Positions 20,840 to 34,000 of a DNA stretch of 64,000 nucleotides are shown here, piece by piece. The translations under genes and the position numbers were made by a program. The stretch comes from Arion vulgaris (lineage: Eukaryota > Mollusca > Gastropoda > Stylommatophora > Arionidae). The notes beneath the pieces were generated by a model. The model worked only from the letters and a program-made list of their open reading frames with translations, was not told the DNA's origin and ran no database searches. The stretch is taken from positions 38,822,806 to 38,886,805 of the forward strand of contig CM036755.1 of assembly GCA_020796225.1 (NCBI GenBank), read 5' to 3'. Positions within the stretch are counted from its first letter, which is position 1; every line of letters starts with the position of its first letter.

Positions 20840-21680
20840 GGTACATCGGTATGATGCGCGTGAAGCATGGGCATTTAACAAGGCAGTGGGGAAAATGTGC
20901 TGTTGAATATAAGTATTACAGAAAAGTCCTCCATATATCATGGACATAGAAGAGAACAAATATATCTATCCAGAAAGAACTCAAAATTAAAGAAAACTGG
21001 CAGATGCTACAAATGGGAATGAGAAAATTGGAATATTTTGAACATATATAGAGAAACGATGGGTTGGAGAAGACCATCATGGAAGTAGGGATCCTGGCAA
21101 AAAGTTAAAGGGGAAGACAACGGTGAAGATGGATTCTTCTTCTTCTGCGTTCTCACTAGATTGGTATTTCGGATTCTCTAATAAAGGCAGCCGTCTGCCT
21201 CAGATTATCAGCCTCGCCATACAGTTTGTCTTGGACGCTAGTGTAAGTGGGCCACCTCTTTCTTCTCAAGTCTGCACACTGGGGGCAGTTCTGTAGGATA
21301 TAATTCCAATGATTTCTGCTTCTGCATTTGTGCTGACCTCTTCCAGCAGTAAGTTTTGGCCACCCTCGTGATGGTAGGTCTGACATTCTTACTGCATGGC
21401 TAAATCTTTGAGGCAGATTGGCGACCGTAGAATCCGTTATCCCATTCCTCATTGTGAGGGTCGTTGCACCATGTTATGCGCCTTACGGACTGGTGCATCC
21501 GTTTTCTGCATGCATTTGTTTCGGGTTAGCATTCCCTAAGATGGATTCAGGATGTAACTTGATGTTTTGAGCATGACATCTGCAGAGGAGGAACATATGG
21601 CCTATGAGAGAGAGAAAGTCCAAGGGACTGTTAACGTGGCAAAGTTCTGCTCAGGACAAGCAACTTGATGATGTTGACAT
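20840..21680 (+). mobile_element. LINE-alpha fragment interrupted by a nested insertion
   Basis: Left part 20840-21136 ([36 protein letters not shown]) and right part 21549-21680 (SAEEEHMAYER, then KFCSGQATW) join across an insert at 21137-21537. The nested insert is described separately. Confidence 0.8.
21137..21537 (-). mobile_element. Nested composite element: S1-like head on LINE C-terminus, 11-bp TSD
   Basis: AAGATGGATTC flanks the insert (21126-21136 and 21538-21548). Its minus strand starts with an S1-like head (GGCGCATAAC, ACGGATGCACCAGTCC) and continues into an open frame with GITDSTVANLPQRFSHAVRM, NYILQNCPQCADLRRKRWP and LRQTAAFIRESEIPI, the C-terminal end of a LINE RNase H region. 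It ends with a GAAGAAGAAG tail. Confidence 0.8.
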
Positions 21681-21769
21681 CTGCGGTAGCAGACTTGAAA
21701 TGTCGATGACAATATATCTGACCGTCAATGTGAAAATAGCAAAAGATTAGATTTTCAAAAATGGCGTCT

Positions 21770-21955
21770 CACAATCTCCCGTCTTGTAACATTGACGACT
21801 TTTTTAAGCAGTTCATTTCACATGTTGTGATCTTTCTTTCATGTGATTTAGCTTGATGGTCACGAACTAAATTCCAAGAGAGAAAGATCACAACATGTTT
21901 AAACCGATCATGAACTGTATAAGTAAAGCTGTCAATGTTACACGATGAGATAGAT
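21770..21955. repeat. Imperfect inverted repeat, possible hairpin element
   Basis: The left arm (21770-21833) has TGTAACATTGACG, then AGCAGTTCAT, then ACATGTTGTGATCTTTCT. The right arm (21888-21955) has AGAAAGATCACAACATGT, then ATGAACTG, then GTCAATGTTACA. The loop is about 54 bases. No target duplication is obvious. Confidence 0.65.
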
Positions 21956-21984
21956 TGAGAAATGAGAATATAAGACAATGTTCT

Positions 21985-22112
21985 TGGAATCACAAAATGC
22001 ATTCAACATATGGAATCACACAATGCATTCAACATATGGAATCACACAATGCATTCAACATATGGAATCACATAATGCATTCAACATATGGAATCACACA
22101 ATGCATTCAACA
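21985..22112 (+). repeat. 26-bp tandem repeat, about 5 copies
   Basis: The unit is GGAATCACACAATGCATTCA plus ACATAT. Only single-base variants occur. Confidence 0.9.
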
Positions 22113-22194
22113 TACTTGGTATGAGAAGATAACAAATAAAGTGGTTCAGTCTTCTTATGAGAATAAAACCAGATCTACTACCATCTCACGCCTA

Positions 22195-22385
22195 ATAGCC
22201 TAGCGAATAGCATGAGGAAGACCAAGAACCCGATGAATAGATAATATCACAGATAACATGCGACATCAAAGACTAACAACTAGAGATGCAGCACACCTGA
22301 CACAGGATAGAAGGTTGAAACTCAGAACGGCGCTTCATGGCACATTTGTATTAGATAAGACAAACATCTCACAATACCTTACAAA
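22195..22385 (+). mobile_element. LINE C-terminal fragment, antisense to gene B
   Basis: The frame gives GRPRTR.IDNITDNMRHQRL, TTRDAAHLTQDRRL and LHGTFVLDKTN. It lies just downstream of the gene B stop codon, in the expected 3' UTR region on the opposite strand. Confidence 0.65.
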
Positions 22386-22440
22386 ACTATCATAAACATT
22401 TATATATTGTCACATACAAGTGGTACGCTTTCTTCCTCAT

Positions 22441-22591
22441 TTAAATATCTATTGGATGCAAAGGTGATTTTCCTTTAATCAAATCAGCAGCCTTCTCAGC
22501 AATCATTATTATTGCAGCATTTGGGTTTCCTGAGACAATCCAAGGCATTATAGATGCATCAGCAACACGAAGTCCTGCTACACCATTGACT
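22441..22591 (-). CDS. Gene B exon 11: terminal exon, NPNA motif and stop
   Basis: The last coding exon starts after ATCTGCAG with [20 protein letters not shown], then [18 protein letters not shown], and ends HPIDI with TAA at 22441-22443. The G.....DASI.P....GNP.A....IAEKAAD.I block is the C-terminal GMC signature, and the Asn in GNPNA pairs with the exon 10 His in catalysis. I see no AATAAA within about 250 bases downstream. A plus-strand LINE fragment lies there instead. Confidence 0.93.
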
Positions 22592-24373
22592 CTGCAGATA
22601 TTCCAATATAAAAACGTTATACATGTTGAGTGGGTTTTATTTGAGGGAAGTAACACATTAACAAATATCACTTTAACCCCTTCGCTGTTCTGAGCCGATA
22701 TAATGACTAACGGTTTTTTGTAAGATGACGCAAAGCCTGTATATTGGCCTTTTTAGTTCACATTGCAATATAAGTGCGTTCTGAGATTTTTTTTAAAGTT
22801 ACAGAGTGAAGGAGTTAAGTGGTAACCATCTAGCATCAGTTCAAAAATGTTGCTATCTTGGGTCCATGGTTACTGACAGCCTTTCTCTTGACGAAGAATT
22901 CAACGCTCGAATAGGTAGTGCCGCTGCTACATTTGACAAACTATCAAAGGAAACTTGGGACAACATAAAATTATTAATTAACATTGCAGACCACAATTCA
23001 AATCTATCGAGTCTGTGTAATTAGATCTTTACTATATGGCTCAGAAACATGGACAGCCTACTCAAGGCACGAGAGAAGACTTAACATCTTTCACCTTCGA
23101 TGTCTCAGCAATAGTATGAACATCAGGTGGTACGACAAGATAACCAACTCTGAAGCACTGCACGATCACACCTGCCTTCAATCATGGGAATGCTCAGCAG
23201 TATAAGACTAAGATGGCATGGGCATGCTCAGCAGTATAAGACTAAGATGCTAGGGCATGTGAGAAGAATGGACAATAGCCGCATACCCCAACAGGTGTTG
23301 TTTTGTGAACTTTCAGAAAGGAAGAGACTATAAGTCAAACCACTTCTCATGTATAAGAATGTCTGCAAGGCCCCAATGAAGAACTTTTGTTATCGGCCCC
23401 AATAAATGGGACAAACTAGCAGATGACAGGTTATATGGAATAAACATGTTATGAAATCTTCTTATAGATCGGAACACACGTGACATGGACTAGCACGAAG
23501 ACTAGACATGGCTTTACAGATGGTGGACAGCATGAAGAAACTATGGCACGACACAAGCAAAGAATGTACGAATGAAGTTAGAAGAAGACTAGACATGGCT
23601 TTACAGATGGTGGACAGCATGAAGAAACTATGGTACGACACAAGCAAAGAATGTACGAATGAAGTTAGAAGAAGACTAGCCATGGCGTTCCAGAGGGTGG
23701 ACAGCATGAAGAAACTATGACACGACACAAGCAAAGAATGTGCGAATGAAGTTAGAAGAAGACTAGACATGGCTTTACAGAGGTGACAGCATGAAGAATG
23801 ACGACACAAGCAAGAATGCGAAGAAGAAGAAGACTAGATGCTACAGATGGTACACATGAAAAACTATGACAGACAAGCAAAGAAACAAAAGTAAGACTTC
23901 TGAAAATATGCATATTCCCTGTGGCAACATATGGATGCGAATCGTGGACCACAACACACATATTAAAAAATAAAATTGAAGCTTTTGAAACAAGATGCTA
24001 TAGAAAAGTTCTCAGAACATCCTGGACAGAGAAGAGAAGAAACAAAGACATCCTACAAGACCTGCATATCAACGAGCAATGGTTCATAAATAATATCATA
24101 TCCCGAAGATAACATATTTTGGCCACATTAAACGCCACAGTGGTCTGAAGAGAAAGGTAATGGAAGGTATGGTTCCTGGAAAATGTGGCAGGGGACGACC
24201 AAGACGAAGATGGCAGCAGGACATCAAAGAAACCTTGAACATGACGCTGGAAGAGGCCGGAGAACTTGCAAGTGACATAGAGCATTTCAGGCGGGCTGTG
24301 ATGAATGCGACGTTCCACAAGGGATATGCTACTACTTGGCAATGATTATAGTTCTATTAATCAAGCAATCAGT

Positions 24374-24413
<40 letters not shown>

Positions 24414-27400
24414 GCTCTTTCTTTCTCTAACATGTGACACCAATGGCGCTTAGAGCAGCAGTATATGTACTTCATTCTTATTTATTTGTCACAGTATCCT
24501 ATTGTATTGTGTTGCAACTATGATTCATTTCTTTCAGTTCTTTCTCTATTGTTCTCCTTCGGGTCGGTTTGGGTTTTCCACATAATCAGTTCTACGTTCG
24601 TTTACTTTACTTCTTTGACTTTCCTCATAACACTGTTGTCTGTATTGACATTGTGTTTTGATGAATTTTATGCATTTTACATAAGCTAATGTAGGAACTT
24701 CTGTAGCTCAATCGGTAGTGAGCTTGATCACGAACCTGACTCAAACCCCACGGTGGGCAAGTTTGGAAGCACATTTGTTTCCGTGGGATTTTTACAAAAA
24801 GGTAAAATAGACCTCACCGTTCAGAAAGCAATGGCAAAATTACTGAACGTATAAGTGATGCCTAGAAAAATCAACAACTTATTTACTGTGGTTGATGGCT
24901 ACGTCCTGTAAAGGATATCTCATGATTTTCATTTTCAATGTACGAACTACCTCTTCTTATTCGATTGCTACATATCGAAAACTTGTTAACCAGTATTCGT
25001 GATCGGTATATGATCCGAGCCTAAGAGCAATTGTATGTTGTGACAATTATGCGCCTTATAAGTAGGCCCGCTCATCCGATTTCTATGACGCTTTTTATTG
25101 ATTAGAGTAGCTTCCCTAGGCCCCTACCTCCGTCGACTTTTACGACATGCTTTGTTAGTCACAATGTTATTATTCTTTGCTCCCCTTGCGAGCCCCGGCA
25201 AGACAGGGGCGATACCCTGTACGAACAAACACATACATCTTACGAGACACACACACACACACACATACACACATCCCCTGTACGAACAAACACATACATC
25301 TTACGAGACACACACACACACACACACACTAGCACACATACCTTACGAGACAAACACACTACATCTTACGAGACACACACACACACACATACACACATCC
25401 CCTGTACGAACAAACACATACATCTTACGAGACACACACACACACACATACTTACTTTAGTTCTGAGTTCACAACGGCTGTTTTGTCACCTGAAGGCCCC
25501 ATTTTGCACGTTCCAATGGGATGATATATTGTCAATGGTCTTTGTTTGAGAGCGCAAGCCCAGTACTCATAAGAATCGAACCTGTGCTGTTTGCATGACA
25601 ATGCACCTACTTTATCCGCCAGTTCAGCTCCGATGTCCTTCATTGTTTTAGTATCTACTGCTTTTTTGCATTCATTTATTCCTGATAAAGAAGATTAATT
25701 GAAGAGTACAGTACAGTACAGTCAGAGAATGAAATGTCATGAGATGAGAAGCTTTATCAGAAGGTGCATTCTTCTTCTTCTTCTTTTGTCGTCACACTGA
25801 TACCGGGTTGTTGCCCAGTGTCGTGAGTGATTTTTGCCCTTTGACAGGATTCTGCTATGTGCCATATAACCCTCTTTTTCGTTGTCTTCCTCTCGCCTTC
25901 TTTCCTGATGTTTTGTTGTAGAAGATTCTGTATACTGTGGAGTTTGGATGCATTCCTATTAAGTGGCCAAACCACTTCATTCTTTGTTTTTCAATGTAAT
26001 TTAAGCAAGGTTCTGTCCCAACTTTCTTTTTTACAGTACAGTACGGTACAGTCAGAGAATGAAATGTCATGAGATGAGAAGCTTTATCAGAAGGTGCATT
26101 CTTCTTTTATCGTCACACTGCTACCTGGTTGTTGCATTCATTAATTCCTGGAAAAGAAGATTAATTGAATAATACAATACGGTTTAAAAGGGTTTTAAAG
26201 CCGAAGGATTGACTTCCTTGCACCGGGTTTTACCCCATATCTCTTGGTCCCTCTCCACAGAAATGGCACGCCACCTGCCGAGAGTATACAATACGGTACA
26301 GCCAGACAATGACATGTGATGAGACGAGAAGGTTAATCGGGATAAGGCACCGTAACAAGTGGGAAACAGAGCATTCAGAAAATGAGGTCTATCATGAGAA
26401 GTTACATTAACAAATGGAAGAGAGATTTATCAGGGAAAGATAAATGAAGCAATGGGAAACATAGCATTCAGGAGAAGAGGCTTGACATAAGTAGATAAAG
26501 AAGAAGATGAATAAATGGAGAATAGAGCAGCTAGGAGAAGATACATGAACAAATAGGAAAAGGGACAAGCAGACCATCATAAAGATTTACAGCCTCTTTT
26601 AAAAAAAAAAAAGTACCCGTTTTTTTCTTCTTCTTCTTTGCTTTCGTTCTTTACGACCAATTTTAATCTCTTTGATCTTTGTCAAGAACATGTATACGTT
26701 GCACATTGGTTTGGTAGGCCCCTAAACGCGTAAACTTCTACACGTTTAGGACATGTGCATCCGATTTCAGCCAAACCTCCTTAGTCGCCTCTTACGACAT
26801 GCGTGGCAGGTAACAGTGGTTCTATTCTTTACACCCCGAATTTGGGCCCCGGTAAACACTCGGGCGTGTACCCGTTTTATACCACGTGGTATTTAGGGCA
26901 ATATGGCGTTAAGCCCGTATTTTCATTGACCGTGGGCACATGATAGGCTATGTGGTCAACACTATGCCGGTCGTCTTACTTTGCAGTGCTTTTTTCTGGT
27001 ACCAATTTAAGGCTGGGTCGACCTGACAGCCGTTACGGTCAGAAAAAATACCACGCCTACTTGTGGAATTGAACCTGGACTACTAGCCTAAGAAATGAGT
27101 TCATTAACAACTACACTACTGCGTCTCTCTTTAATACTTAATGTTTGCAACTACACTACTTTTAGCTCTCTTTAAAACTTAATGTTTGCAACTACACTAC
27201 TGTAGCTCTCTTTAAACTTAATGTTTGCAACTACACTACTGAGCTCTCTTCTTTTAAAACTTACCTAATGTTGTGCAACTACACTATTGAGCTCTCTTTA
27301 AACTTAATGTTTGCAACTACACTACTGTAGCTCTCTTTAAAACTTAATGTTTGCAACTACACTACTGTAGCTCTCTTTAAAACTTAATGTTTGCAACTAC

Positions 27401-30400
27401 ACTACTGTAGCTCTCTTTAAAACTTAATGTTTGCAACTACACTACTGTAGCTCTCTTTAAAACTTAATGTTTGCAACTACACTACTGTAGCTCTCTTTAA
27501 AACTTAATGTTTGCAACTACACTACTGTAGCTCTCTTTAAAACTTAATGTTTGCAACTACACTACTGTTAGCTCTCTTTAAAACTTAATGTTTGCAACTA
27601 CACTACTGAGTCTCTCTTTAAAACTTAATGTTTGCAACTACACTACTGTAGCTCTCTTTAATACTTAATGTTTGCAACTACACTACTGTAGCTCTCTTTA
27701 AACTTAATGTTTGCAACTACACTTATCATAATATGTAGCTCTCTTTAAAACTTAATGTTTGCAACTACACTACTGTAGCTCTTTAAACTTAATGTTTGCA
27801 ACTACACTACTGAGCTCTCTTTAAACTTAATGTTTGCAACTACACTACTGTAGCTCTCTTTAAAACTTAATGTTTGCAACTACACTACTGTAGCTCTCTT
27901 TAAAACTTAATGTTTGCAAACTGAAACACTCACTACTGTAGCTCTCTTTAATACTTAATGTTTGCAACTACACTACTGTAGCTCTCTTTAAAACTTAATG
28001 TTTGCAACTACACTACTGTTAGCTCTCTTTAAAACTTAATGTTTGCAACTACACTATTGTAGCTCTCTTTAAAACTTAATGTTTGCAACTACACTACTGT
28101 TAGCTCTCTTTAATACTTAATGTTTGCAACTACACTACTGTTAGCTCTCTTTAAAACTTAATGTTTGCAACTACACTACTGTAGCTCTCTTTAATACTTA
28201 ATGTTTGCAACTACACTACTGTAGCTCTCTTTAAAACTTAATGTTTGCAACTACACTACTTTTAGCTCTCTTTAAACTTAATGTTTGCAACTACACTACT
28301 TTTAGCTCTCTTTAAAACTTAATGTTTGCAACTACACTACTGTTAGCTCTCTTTAAAACTTAATGTTTGCAACTACACTACTGTTAGCTCTCTTTAAAAC
28401 TTAATGTTTGCAACTACACTACTTTTAGCTCTCTTTAAAACTTAATGTTTGCAACTACACTACTGTTCTCTCTTTAAACTTAATGTTTGCAACTACACTA
28501 CTGAGTCTCTCTTTAAAACTTAATGTTTGCAACTACACTACTGTTAGCTCTCTTTAATACTTAATGTTTGCAACTACACTACTGTTAGCTCTCTTTAAAA
28601 CTTAATGTTTGCAACTACACTACTTTTAGCTCTCTTTAAAACTTAATGTTTGCAACTACACTACTGTAGCTCTCTTTAATACTTAATGTTTGCAACTACA
28701 CTACTTTTAGCTCTCTTAAACTTAATGTTTGCAACTACACTACTTTTAGCTCTCTTTAAACTTAATGTTTGCAACTACACTATTGTAGCTCTCTTTAAAA
28801 CTTAATGTTTGCAACTACACTACTGTAGCTCTCTTTAAAACTTAATGTTTGCAACTACACTACTGTAGCTCTCTTTAAAACTTAATGTTTGCAACTACAC
28901 TACTGTAGCTCTCTTTAATACTTAATGTTTGCAACTACACTACTGTAGCTCTCTTTAAAACTTAATGTTTGCAACTACACTACTGTTAGCTCTCTTTAAT
29001 ACTTAATGTTTGCAACTACACTACTGAGCTCTCTTTAAACTTAATGTTTGCAACTACACTACTGTTAGCTCTCTTTAAAACTTAATGTTTGCAACTACAC
29101 TACTGAGCTCTCTTTAAAACTTAATGTTTGCAACTACACTATGTAGCTCTCTTTAAAACTTAATGTTTGCAACTACACTATGTAGCTCTCTTTAAAACTT
29201 AATGTTTGCAACTACACTACTGTAGCTCTCTTTAAAACTTAATGTTTGCAACTACACTACTGAGTCTCTCTTTAAAACTTAATGTTTGCAACTACACTAC
29301 TGTTAGCTCTCTTTAATACTTAATGTTTGCAACTACACTACTGAGCTCTCTTTAAAACTTAATGTTTACAACTACACTACTTTTAGCTCTCTTTAAAACT
29401 TAATGTTTGCAACTACACTACTGTAGCTCTCTTTAAAACTTAATGTTTGCAACTACACTACTGTTAGCTCTCTTTAAAACTTAATGTTTGCAACTACACT
29501 ACTGTAGCTCTCTTTAAAACTTAATGTTTGCAACTACACTACTGTTAGCTCTCTTTAAAACTTAATGTTTGCAACTACACTACTGTAGCTCTCTTTAAAA
29601 CTTAATGTTTGCAACTACACTATTTAGCTCTCTTTAAAACTTAATGTTTGCAACTACACTATTTAGTCTCTTTAAAACTTAATGTTTGCAACTACACTAC
29701 TAGTCTCTCTTTAAACTTAATGTTTGCAACTACACTACTGTTAGCTCTCTTTAAAACTTAATGTTTGCAACTACACTACTGTAGCTCTCTTTAAAACTTA
29801 ATGTTTGCAACTACACTACTGTAGCTCTCTTTAAAACTTAATGTTTGCAACTACACTACTGTAGCTCTCTTTAATACTTAATGTTTGCAACTACACTACT
29901 GTAGCTCTCTTTAAAACTTAATGTTTGCAACTACACTACTGAGTCTCTCTTTAAAACTTAATGTTTGCAACTACACTACTTTTAGCTCTCTTTAAAACTT
30001 AATGTTTGCAACTACACTACTGTTAGCTCTCTTTAATACTTAATGTTTGCAACTACACTACTGTAGCTCTCTTTAAAACTTAATGTTTGCAACTACACTA
30101 CTGTAGCTCTCTTTAAAACTTAATGTTTGCAACTACACTACTGTTAGCTCTCTTTAAAACTTAATGTTTGCAACTACACTACTGTTAGCTCTCTTTAAAA
30201 CTTAATGTTTGCAACTACACTACTGAGCTCTCTTTAAAACTTAATGTTTGGGAATTTTTGTCACAAACTTAATGTTTGTCACCAGCTATACATGTGCTTC
30301 TAAATTAATGTTTGCAATTTCATCTGTTTTCTTAAAACTTAAGTTGAACTGACTATGATCTTATTGAAAGCTATTTTGCGGCTCATGATCATTTTTTAAA

Positions 30401-31040
30401 TTATGGTTCAGATAACTATTGTAGCTCTCTTTAAAACTTAATGTTTGCAACTACACTACTGTAGCTCTCTTTAATACTTAATGTTTGCAACTACACTACT
30501 GTAGCTCTCTTTAAAACTTAATGTTTGCAACTACACTACTGTAGCTCTCTTTAATACTTAATGTTTGCAACTACACTACTGTAGCTCTCTTTAAAACTTA
30601 ATGTTTGCAACTACACTACTGTAGCTCTCTTTAATACTTAATGTTTGCAACTACACTACTGTAGCTCTCTTTAAAACTTAATGTTTGCAACTACACTACT
30701 GTTAGCTCTCTTTAAAACTTAATGTTTGCAACTACACTACTGTTAGCTCTCTTTAAAACTTAATGTTTGCAACTACACTACTGTAGCTCTCTTTAAAACT
30801 TAATGTTTGGGAATGTTTTGTCACAATCTGGTGTATTCGTCGGCGATGCTATACATGTGCTTATATGTTACATGCCTGCACTGTATCGTTTTCTAAATTC
30901 AAGAATTGAACTGGTATATCATCTTATTGAATAGCAGTGGCGGCTCGTGATCATTTTTGTATGATGGGATCAGATAAAATGTTCGGAAAAATCATGGTTT
31001 TTGGGTTAGGCTGTATTTTAGTATTTACTATGGGATCCGA

Positions 31041-31084
<44 letters not shown>

Positions 31085-34000
31085 CTATTATTTGTCGATT
31101 CCTGGAAGATATTCAACTTTTAAAGCTAATCAGTTTCACTTTAAGAGTAATAATTATGAACAAATAAATAATATAAAATAATAAACACACGCTATAATAA
31201 TAATAATTCCTCTCGTACCGTTGTACGTTACATAGGGCCTGCAAGTAATTTCTCTATGCCACTTTATCCTGGGCAACTCGCTCAGTTTCCTCCATGGAAC
31301 TGAGACCGATATTTCTGCCTCTCTCAGCAAAGTTCGTTTCAGGGTCTCCTTAGGTCGACTCTCTTTCTTGAACCCTTTGCATCCCACTTCAATGCCTGCT
31401 TTGATATTCGTTGATCATTTCTCCTCAAGGCATGCCCAACATATCTCCATCTTATCTTTCTTATAACAGTTGTCACTAGTGGTTGACCAGACATGTCTCT
31501 GATTTCATCACTTCTCTGAATTCGTTCCATTTTATATTCATTATTTTTCGCAGACATCTATTTTCAAATGCATTCAACTTGCTTCTATATCTTTAGTCAT
31601 TTTCCAACTCTCGCTGGCATATGTTAGGATTGATACAACATTTGAATTGAAAATTCGTAATTTATTTTTAATACTATATGACTTGCAGTTCCATATTTTA
31701 TTTAGACTTTTAAAAGCTGATGTTACTTTGTCAATTCGTTATACACACGCTATACATTATTTTTATTGGACTCCGGCCCCACAGACTCTTAATGACGAGC
31801 CGCCACTGTCGAATAGTAACCAGAACACCATGTCACCATGAACACTAAAAAGAGCAATGCTCAATACAATCTTTCTCCCACATTATGCTATCAGTGCCAA
31901 ACCTGAACGCTGACATCAAATGACAGAAGATAACTAGTCACAACAGAGATGAAGTGTCTGCACAGAAAGCTGGGAGTAACAAGAAGAGACTGGTTGAGAA
32001 ATGAAGACATCAGGAGAAAAGTGGGTACAACATCAGTACTGAACTTCATCAAGAAACAACAAATCAAATGTTTCGACCATATAAGCAGATTGCCAACAGA
32101 CAGTGCGCATCAAAGGGTACTGTTACTCCGATACAGTGAATACAAAGCAAAAGACTGACCACGCCAAAGGTGGACATCAGAGATAACAGAGGCGACGAAA
32201 AACAGTGTTAATGAAGCGTATACAAAAGCTCTTTCTAGAAATCTTTTCTTATCTTGACACTGTGAGACAAATCAGGATTAGAGAAAATAAGAACCAGAGC
32301 ACATGTTATGTTACAATTCCAAAAGTAAACAACAGCAGTACAACTGATCAAACTGACTACATTTCTATTTCAGTTTCAGATCATTGTTCATAGTGGCGGC
32401 TCCTCATTAAGGGCCGATGGGGCCGGGCCCCACCACAAATAAAATGTAACGTGTATTTATTATTTTATACATTAGAATATATCCTAACCGAAACTATGAT
32501 TTTCCCGAAAATATCTGTCTGGTCCCACCAACAAAAACGATCACGAGCCGCCACTGATTGTTCATTTGGTTCCATTCTTATTACGTTTCTATGATTGTTT
32601 CCGGAGATATGGAGTTTGTGCTTTGTGCAATACTCTCGACAGATGGTGTGACATTACTGCGGGGAGGAACCGAGCCATATGCGGTCAAACCTAGTGCAAT
32701 GAAATCAATCCTTCGGCTTTAGACCCCCCACCACCCGATGAATGTCGTGCCGGCTGGCGTAGGTGGTCATGGCTCTCCCCAAATCTGTCTCCCTGTTGCT
32801 TGCTATCAACTCAGATGTTGACGCTCTACCGTGACATGAAGTCAGGTTGTCCAAACTTTATTTTCTTTCTGTCTTTCTCTATCTCACCTCCCTTCTATTT
32901 TACCGGTTGTCACGATGTGTTCTAAGTCTCCCCTTCTCATTACATGTTCGAAAAATGATGCCTCTTTCTTATACTGATGATAAGCTTTCTCTGTGTCTTG
33001 GCCTCATTCAACACCTCCACATTTGTCATTTTATCACTCGATGGCATGCTCATCATTCCTCTGTAAAACTACATCTATGTGGCATCCAGAGATTTTTCTG
33101 TCTGTTTTCTAATTGTCAATCACTGGCATCCGTATGTCAGTAGTGGCTACATATACCTTATATATCACGTCTTTCAAAACATACATTTGATTTTGAATAC
33201 AAGTGTTATAGAAGAGTCCTCCGTATATCATGGACAGAGAAAGAACAAATAGATCTATCCAGAAAGAACTCAAAATCAAAGAAAACTGGCTGATGCTACA
33301 AATAAGAAAGAGAAAATTGAGATATTTTGGACATATAAAAAGATATGAAGGGCTTGAGAAGACCATCATGGAAGGAGGTATACCGGCAAAGAGAAGAAGA
33401 GGCAGACCACAGAAAAGATGGATTCTGTATGTAACTGATGGTTTGAACATGACGGCTGCAGAGTAGAACATCTGGCCTATGAGAGAGAGAAATTCCGGAG
33501 GACTGTTGGGGTGGCAAAGCTCTGCTCAGGACAAACTATTTGATGATGATGATATCTCTTTCACTCTGACATTTTTTTGTATACCTCCTACACATTTAAA
33601 CTGAAATAGACAGTAAACTAAGCTGCTACAGCAAATTTGCATGCAGTGTTGAAACTTCAGAACTAAAGTTTGAAGTAAAAACAGGCGTGCGACAAGGATG
33701 TGTTATGTCAGCCCTATTATTCAACACTGTCATAGATTGGGTGATGCGTAAAACAACGGAAGATAAGGCAAGAGGTATTAGATGGACGCTCACATCCACT
33801 CTGGAAGACCTAGATTTTGCAGATGACATCGCACTCTATCTCATACACATAGAGATATCCAGGAAAAGACCTGCCGCCTTAACCAATATAGTGAGATGGT
33901 TGGGCTGAAAATAAATCAGAAGAAAACTGAAGTAATGACTCTGAACATAGCAACCCCAGCACCAGTCAAACTAGAAGATAAAACCCTCCGAGATACAACC

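Noticed and set aside
25098..25460. Frame of 120 codons rich in THTHT
   Set aside because: CA-rich minisatellite next to the exon 10 donor; no conserved protein features.
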